Program-made: the position numbers and the translations under genes
The notes under the pieces: model-generated
The model's database searches: none
Told to the model about the DNA's origin: nothing
What the model saw: the letters and a program-made list of their open reading frames with translations, nothing else
Shown: positions 5,796 through 8,845 of the stretch, one piece after another
Numbering within the stretch: the first letter of the stretch is position 1
Layout of the letters: every line of letters starts with the position of its first letter
Source of the DNA: CAZDEK01 sp964504625
GTDB taxonomy: Bacteria; Patescibacteriota; Saccharimonadia; CAILAD01; GCA-016700035
Direction of reading: 5' to 3'
Assembly: GCA_964504625.1 (NCBI GenBank)
Contig: CAZDEK010000035.1
Location: 1 to 8,845, forward strand
Length of the DNA stretch: 8,845 nt

Positions 5796-7061
5796 CTAGT
5801 TTTTCTTTGCCGAATCGATAAAATCGCGGCAGAACCGCTCAAAAACGGCGTTCGTCCAACCAAAACCAATCAACGTTGGATAGACCCCCTTCACCGGTGG
5901 CTTGGTTGGCTGCACCACATTATACTTTTCCAAAAAATTACCATGATGATTATACCAATCTAGATTTGTACGTAGCCATTTCATGGCAATCCGCCGCGCA
6001 TCAGCTTCATAGCCATAGCGCAATAACCCCTGCACGACGATATAATGAAGTGGCGCCCAGCCGTTGGGGTGTGCCCATTGGGTTGGCATCGTACCTGGCA
6101 GGTGCGATATGTTCGGCAGCTCAGTCGCCGCCAGGCCGCCTTTGTGCTCAAAACGACGCAGATTCTTAACTAGCTGGGCCGCCTGGGCATCAGTCGCCAA
6201 GCCCGCCCACATGGTGTAGTAGCTCGCCAGCGAATTCACATGTGAACGCGTCTTCTTCACATAATTGTAATCACAAAAGGTTTTTTGCACCCGATCCCAC
6301 ATCAGGTGATTCATAGTCTGCTTGCGCTCTTCAGCCAAGCGATGCCACGCCGCCTCACCGTGAGCATCGCCGAGAATACGCGCCGTGTTGGCAAAATCCA
6401 TCTCATACTTATACAGCAGTGAATTCAAATCGACCGGCAGATAGTTGAGTGCATGCCGTCCAAACCGTGTCGTCATATCCCAGCCTGATTCAGCCTCAGC
6501 AAGATCATGGAGCTGATTAATGTCATAGTAGCGGCTTAACCCTGCATATACCCGCCGGGCATGAGGCTTAGCAGCGCCCAGCCAAACGGTTTCATACTCT
6601 TCGCGCGCCACATGCATTTTCGCCGCCAACCATTTTGGCTTCAGTCCGAAATGCTCATAGCAGTCGAAAATATAGCTTGTCAGGAATGGTGGCTGTGACC
6701 GCCCCATGAGATATGTGCGACTAGCATTTGGGATGATGTGGAAACGCTCGAAAAGAAACAGGAGATTCTCGAGCATACCCAGTACCAGTTCCTTGTGCTC
6801 AAGATCCAGCATACCCTGGGCTATGAAGTATGTATCCCAGTAGTACATTTCAGGAAAATCAAACTCTCGTCCTTCTTCATACGCCGGTACAATATAGGGC
6901 TTCGGCAGAGCAATGAGTGTGGCGTCCTGCTTTGGATTAAACCGCTTGAGATTTGACCAGTAGTGCGCGATGTGTCGTCGCGCCGGACCAACATCACTTG
7001 CCTTAAGTGCATTACCTGAGCGCTGAAAGACATGTAGGATTTGTCGAGAATGGCCAAGCAT
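5796..7061 (-). CDS. GH37-type trehalase, cytoplasmic
   Basis: Hydrolyses alpha,alpha-trehalose to two glucose by an inverting mechanism, if substrate follows family. The 421-aa protein has no signal peptide and is shorter than E. coli TreF (about 549). GH37 motifs in order: REFDFPEMYYWDTYF at 65-79 (first signature), IIPNASRTYLMGRSQPPF at 109-126, ESGWDMTTRF at 191-200 with D195 as the expected general acid, QWAHPNGWAPLHY at 328-340 (second signature), LEKYNV at 377-382 with E378 as the expected base, and GFGWTNAV at 399-406. The loop between the last two, normally Gly-rich with GGGGEY, is different here (QPTKPPVKGVYPTLI), so substrate range may differ. A TGC-TAGTAT box ends 6 nt before the ATG, with no Shine-Dalgarno. 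Divergent from the cyclase gene. Confidence 0.88.
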   Translation of the reverse strand: MLGHSRQILHVFQRSGNALKASDVGPARRHIAHYWSNLKRFNPKQDATLIALPKPYIVPAYEEGREFDFPEMYYWDTYFIAQGMLDLEHKELVLGMLENLLFLFERFHIIPNASRTYLMGRSQPPFLTSYIFDCYEHFGLKPKWLAAKMHVAREEYETVWLGAAKPHARRVYAGLSRYYDINQLHDLAEAESGWDMTTRFGRHALNYLPVDLNSLLYKYEMDFANTARILGDAHGEAAWHRLAEERKQTMNHLMWDRVQKTFCDYNYVKKTRSHVNSLASYYTMWAGLATDAQAAQLVKNLRRFEHKGGLAATELPNISHLPGTMPTQWAHPNGWAPLHYIVVQGLLRYGYEADARRIAMKWLRTNLDWYNHHGNFLEKYNVVQPTKPPVKGVYPTLIGFGWTNAVFERFCRDFIDSAKKN

Positions 7062-7067
7062 AAGCCT

Positions 7068-7076
7068 ATACTAGCA
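7068..7076 (-). promoter_or_regulatory. Extended -10 (TGC-TAGTAT) for the trehalase
   Basis: TGC TAGTAT on the minus strand ends 6 nt before the ATG at 7061. The inferred transcript start is the A of the ATG. No Shine-Dalgarno and no good -35 are present. Confidence 0.5.
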
Positions 7077-7085
7077 CTCTGACAT

Positions 7086-7101
7086 CTGGCGTGCAGGCCA
7101 G
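7086..7101. promoter_or_regulatory. 16-bp near-palindrome between divergent promoters
   Basis: CTGGC-GTGCAG-GCCAG: 5-bp arms and a TGCA centre, 14 of 16 positions symmetric. It sits midway between the trehalase -10 (7068-7073) and the cyclase -10 (7109-7114), where one bound regulator could affect both. It does not resemble the CRP consensus. Candidate operator only. Confidence 0.4.
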
Positions 7102-7105
7102 TTTC

Positions 7106-7119
7106 TGCGATAATAGGAT
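7106..7119 (+). promoter_or_regulatory. -10 region of the cyclase gene
   Basis: Two overlapping candidates: an extended box TGC-GATAAT at 7106-7114, giving a 6-nt leader, and TAGGAT at 7114-7119, ending 7 nt before the ATG. Either yields a leaderless or nearly leaderless message. An AGGA at 7115-7118 could be a weak ribosome site if the first is used. Confidence 0.45.
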
Positions 7120-7126
7120 AACAAGT

Positions 7127-7708
7127 ATGAAGATTCCATTCCGTCGCAACCATGAGCCAGCCGTTAATCTATCGAGCTTCGTTACTTACGATCCAGAAAC
7201 GTCTTACCTGCGCGACTTCCCCACAACAACTCGCACTTTCGCGTTTGTCGACGTGACTGAGTTTACTAACTACACTCACAAATATGGCATCCATGCTGCC
7301 GCCCAAATGCTTACAAAGTTTCGCCAAGCAGTTCGCATTGTCGTTGGCCAACATCGTGTGCGGGTGGCCAAGTGGCTAGGCGATGGCGTTATGCTCGTGG
7401 GCGTTAGTTCCAGGCCGATATGCGCCGCTGTATACGAGCTCAATGAACTCTTTCGAGGTGATGACTTTTTCATCCACTCAGGCATCGCTCGCGGATCGGT
7501 GATTATCTTCGAGGGAGATGACTATGTCGGTCGTGCGGTCAATGTCGCTGCTCGTCTATGCCAGCACGCCAGGCCTTCCGAGATCCTTGTCTATGATTTG
7601 ACTGGTCGCGATATACCTGCAGATCTACGACTTTACAAGCTCTCTGAGCCGTTTCTACTTCATGGTATTGGCGAACTCGATGATATTGCCGCACTTGGTC
7701 CACGCTAG
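7127..7708 (+). CDS. Stand-alone class III adenylyl cyclase
   Basis: A soluble 193-aa protein that is essentially one class III nucleotidyl cyclase domain, predicted to act as a homodimer and make cAMP from ATP. All six key positions are present: metal Asp D42 (FVDVTEF) and D86 (LGDG), base-recognition K82 and D132 (GDDYVG), and transition-state N139 and R143 (NVAAR). Spacings D42-D86, K82-D86, D132-N139 and N139-R143 match those I recall for mycobacterial Rv1625c. Lys plus Asp at the base-recognition positions favours ATP over GTP. The first ~35 residues are not a known sensor. The frame extends upstream to a GTG at 7091, but the -10 boxes lie inside that stretch, so I prefer the ATG at 7127. 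Divergent from the trehalase. Confidence 0.88.
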   Translation: MKIPFRRNHEPAVNLSSFVTYDPETSYLRDFPTTTRTFAFVDVTEFTNYTHKYGIHAAAQMLTKFRQAVRIVVGQHRVRVAKWLGDGVMLVGVSSRPICAAVYELNELFRGDDFFIHSGIARGSVIIFEGDDYVGRAVNVAARLCQHARPSEILVYDLTGRDIPADLRLYKLSEPFLLHGIGELDDIAALGPR

Positions 7709-7733
7709 CCTTGAGACAATACAGTACGTCAGT

Positions 7734-7762
7734 TTGTACGCTCAACAACGATGGAGTAAGCT
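7734..7762 (+). promoter_or_regulatory. Possible promoter of the YdeI-family gene
   Basis: TTGTAC (7734-7739), 17-bp spacer, TAAGCT (7757-7762), then 6 nt to the ATG at 7769. Each box is a weak match, but spacing is ideal and the start distance repeats the leaderless geometry. A GGAG at 7753-7756, 12 nt from the ATG, is too far to be a good ribosome site. Confidence 0.35.
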
Positions 7763-7768
7763 CACACT

Positions 7769-8083
7769 ATGACAAACAAGCCACTCTCTAGCGGCACAGT
7801 TCACGAGCTGCCCGCAGATCTCGCAAAAGCCATCCGTGCCGTGCCGGCTGTGGCGGCTATTTGGGAAGGGCTCACACCTCTCGCCCGGAATGAGTGGATT
7901 TGCTGGAATATTTCCGTCAAGCAAGCCGCGACGCGCGAGAATCACATCCGGCGCACGGTCACCGAGATCCAAGAGGGCAAACGCCGGCCCTGCTGCTGGA
8001 TCGGCTGCGTGCATCGCACCGACAAAGCGCTTAGCCCGTCAGTGCAAGGTATATTAGCGAAGCGATCAAACCCACAAGCCTAA
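7769..8083 (+). CDS. YdeI/OmpD-associated family protein (104 aa)
   Basis: The 104-aa protein matches the C-terminal module of the YdeI/OmpD-associated (bacteriocin-protection-like) family: ELPADLAKAI at 13-22, AVAAIWEGLTPLARNEWICW at 27-46, KQAATRENHIRRTVTEIQEG at 51-70 and KRRPCCW at 71-77. Family members have been linked to peptide or bacteriocin resistance in a few bacteria, but the biochemical activity is unknown. After the CCW motif the protein carries a short extra C-terminal tail with GCVHRTDKALS. It is probably cytoplasmic. Its TAA overlaps the TAG of the convergent P-loop gene, so the two genes meet tail to tail with no terminator between them. Confidence 0.8.
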   Translation: MTNKPLSSGTVHELPADLAKAIRAVPAVAAIWEGLTPLARNEWICWNISVKQAATRENHIRRTVTEIQEGKRRPCCWIGCVHRTDKALSPSVQGILAKRSNPQA

Positions 8084-8592
8084 TTCGACAAGCTAGCAAT
8101 CCAGGCTTTCACGGCTTGCAGTGATACATCAAGCCGCCTACTGAACTCCGCATCGGTAATGTGTAGCCCAGTAGTATTTCCGTACTCTTCTAGAAATTGA
8201 GCGTGCTGCGCCATCAATTCGTTGAGTCTATAACCCTCAGTATAGCCTTTGGCTGCATAAATCTTATCGAGGAGCTCCCGGCTTAGATCGAGGCTAATGA
8301 TGAAGTGCCGGTAATTATCTTCCGCTAGCCACTCTGCTAATCGCCCCCACTCTCGGTCGACGCTCGCATCGTAGATGAAGGGCATGCCTGTGTGTAGTAG
8401 TGCTTTGCTGCGATCATTTCTGCGGTGCAGGTATTCCTCCTGATCGAATCGTAAAAGATCCTCCTGCACTTCAGTTCGTAAGGTATCATTATTGAATATT
8501 GGCAGACCCAGATTCCAGCCTAAGTGGTGGGCGATTGGAGTTTTAGAACTACCTACAACCCCCGCAAAGGTGATGCAAAAAGGATTATTCAT
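8080..8592 (-). CDS. P-loop NTPase/kinase-like protein with variant Walker A
   Basis: A 170-aa cytoplasmic protein with an N-terminal nucleotide-binding loop after a first beta strand: GVVGSSKT at 11-18. The classical Walker A has Gly directly before the Lys; here it is Ser16, with K17 and T18 retained. NNDTLRTEV at 34-42 fits the region after the P-loop helix in small-molecule kinases of the AAA_33/zeta-toxin-like class, YDASVD at 74-79 resembles a Walker B-type strand, and IISLDLSRELL at 98-108 resembles the strand before a lid. Substrate unknown. A TGG-TATGAT box ends 6 nt before the ATG; no Shine-Dalgarno. It shares its stop region with the convergent YdeI-family gene. Confidence 0.75.
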   Translation of the reverse strand: MNNPFCITFAGVVGSSKTPIAHHLGWNLGLPIFNNDTLRTEVQEDLLRFDQEEYLHRRNDRSKALLHTGMPFIYDASVDREWGRLAEWLAEDNYRHFIISLDLSRELLDKIYAAKGYTEGYRLNELMAQHAQFLEEYGNTTGLHITDAEFSRRLDVSLQAVKAWIASLSN

Positions 8593-8598
8593 ACCATG

Positions 8599-8607
8599 AT
8601 CATACCA
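8599..8607 (-). promoter_or_regulatory. Extended -10 (TGG-TATGAT) for the P-loop gene
   Basis: TGG TATGAT on the minus strand ends 6 nt before the ATG at 8592, predicting a leaderless message. The intervening CATGGT has no ribosome site. Confidence 0.5.
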
Positions 8608-8645
8608 AAAGGCGCTGACAGGCCTTATTTAAAGTTCTCTTTTCA

Positions 8646-8664
8646 TGGCTCCGGGGGCCGGATT
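8646..8664 (-). repeat. 19-bp copy of the tRNA-Asn 3' end
   Basis: Identical to 8792-8810, the last 19 nt of the tRNA-Asn gene (CCA, discriminator, acceptor strand, 3' T-stem strand and the first T-loop bases). Same orientation, 146 bp away. It could be an attachment-site remnant or part of a broken tRNA copy. Confidence 0.7.
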
Positions 8665-8732
8665 ACTGTGTATTGCTTCGTCGCATGCTCGAAGCTAGCT
8701 TATGCGCCTGCTCCTCGTAATCGAACCGGCGG
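8646..8732 (-). pseudogene. tRNA 3' half split by a ~56-bp hairpin-rich insert
   Basis: Reading the minus strand, 8732-8721 matches the 5' side of the tRNA-Asn T-arm, then about 56 bp (8665-8720) of unrelated sequence intervenes, then 8664-8646 completes the T-arm, acceptor strand and CCA exactly. The insert carries nested inverted repeats (CGCAT/ATGCG at 8682-8706, GCTTCG/CGAAGC at 8675-8695). Upstream of 8732 no anticodon or D arm matching the neighbour is recognisable. With only the 3' part present it cannot be a working tRNA, so pseudogene or integration scar is the best label. Confidence 0.4.
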
Positions 8733-8759
8733 TTCTCGCATATAGCTCGATGCTCAAGC

Positions 8760-8783
8760 AAAAAGCCGCCAGGTTTTGGCGAC
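8760..8783 (-). terminator. Rho-independent terminator after tRNA-Asn
   Basis: On the minus strand a 7-bp stem, GTCGCCA paired with TGGCGGC (one G-T pair), with loop AAACC and directly followed by TTTTT. It lies 8 nt beyond the tRNA CCA end, so it ends the tRNA transcript. Confidence 0.8.
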
Positions 8784-8791
8784 TCTTTGCT

Positions 8792-8845
8792 TGGCTCCGG
8801 GGGCCGGATTCGAACCGGCGGCCAATTGGTTAACAGCCAACTGCT
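8792..8845 (-). tRNA. tRNA-Asn(GTT), 5' part outside window
   Basis: Visible from the anticodon arm to the 3' end. The anticodon stem 8837-8841/8825-8829 (one G-U pair) encloses the loop CTGTTAA with anticodon GTT at 8832-8834. The variable loop is TGGCC, the T-arm GCCGG-TTCGAAT-CCGGC, and the acceptor 3' strand CCCCGGA with discriminator G. CCA is encoded in the gene. The D-arm and acceptor 5' strand lie beyond the window end. Asn identity follows from the anticodon. Confidence 0.9.

Noticed and set aside
6235..6246. TTCACATGTGAA, a 12-bp palindrome resembling half of a CRP site.
   Set aside because: It lies deep inside the trehalase coding region, lacks the 6-bp spacing of TGTGA-N6-TCACA, and is far from any promoter.
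7091..7126. In-frame GTG extension of the cyclase gene.
   Set aside because: It covers the palindrome and both -10 candidates, and adds sequence with no sign of coding conservation.
7711..7745. TTGAG...CTCAA with internal GTAC repeats after the cyclase gene, a possible terminator.
   Set aside because: Arms are interrupted by uneven gaps and no T tract follows; it also overlaps the proposed promoter of the next gene.

Overview
The window looks like a piece of chromosome from a Candidate Phyla Radiation bacterium, most likely Saccharibacteria (TM7) or a close relative. This is an inference from three things: GC near 50 percent; compact gene packing with several overlaps; and a set of small membrane-protein families otherwise typical of Actinobacteria (a DUF7144-like protein, a DUF5684-like protein, an actinobacterial-style multi-TM protein with a YtxH-like partner) beside an LPxTG-like surface protein. 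TGA is used as a stop (ends of the first gene and of the glycosyltransferase), which argues against the CPR groups that read TGA as glycine. No phage, IS or CRISPR features were seen.

Layout. 1-1130 (+): the 3' part of a large membrane protein, then a tiny YtxH-like membrane protein overlapping it by ATGA. 1106-2677 (-): a TreT-like trehalose synthase and, upstream of it, a small membrane protein. 2757-3200 (+): a DUF5684-like membrane protein, ending at a perfect hairpin shared with the convergent gene. 3253-7061 (-): a DUF7144-like protein, a His-rich mini membrane protein, a G5-domain surface protein with an LPQSG motif, a 3-methyladenine-DNA glycosylase, a four/five-Cys zinc-ribbon mini-protein, a VOC-family protein and a GH37 trehalase. 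7127-8083 (+): a stand-alone class III adenylyl cyclase and a YdeI-family protein. 8080-8592 (-): a P-loop NTPase/kinase-like protein. 8646-8845 (-): a split copy of a tRNA 3' end, a rho-independent terminator and the 3' part of tRNA-Asn(GTT).

Functional threads. The glycosyltransferase and the trehalase are on the same strand about 3.5 kb apart and would make and break trehalose. The trehalase is transcribed divergently from a complete adenylyl cyclase, with a 16-bp near-palindrome between the two promoters. The G5 protein, the His-rich peptide and the small multi-TM proteins suggest a cell-envelope cluster. The glycosylase, zinc ribbon and VOC protein form a tight run of genes.

Two patterns stand out. 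First, six genes have a TANNNT -10 box ending exactly 6 or 7 nt before the start codon, three of them with an upstream TGN, and most have no Shine-Dalgarno. This is the geometry of leaderless mRNAs. Four other genes have clear AAGGAG/GGAGG-type sites about 4-8 nt upstream. Second, the 3' end of tRNA-Asn is repeated 146 bp away, with its T-loop split by about 56 bp of hairpin-rich DNA.
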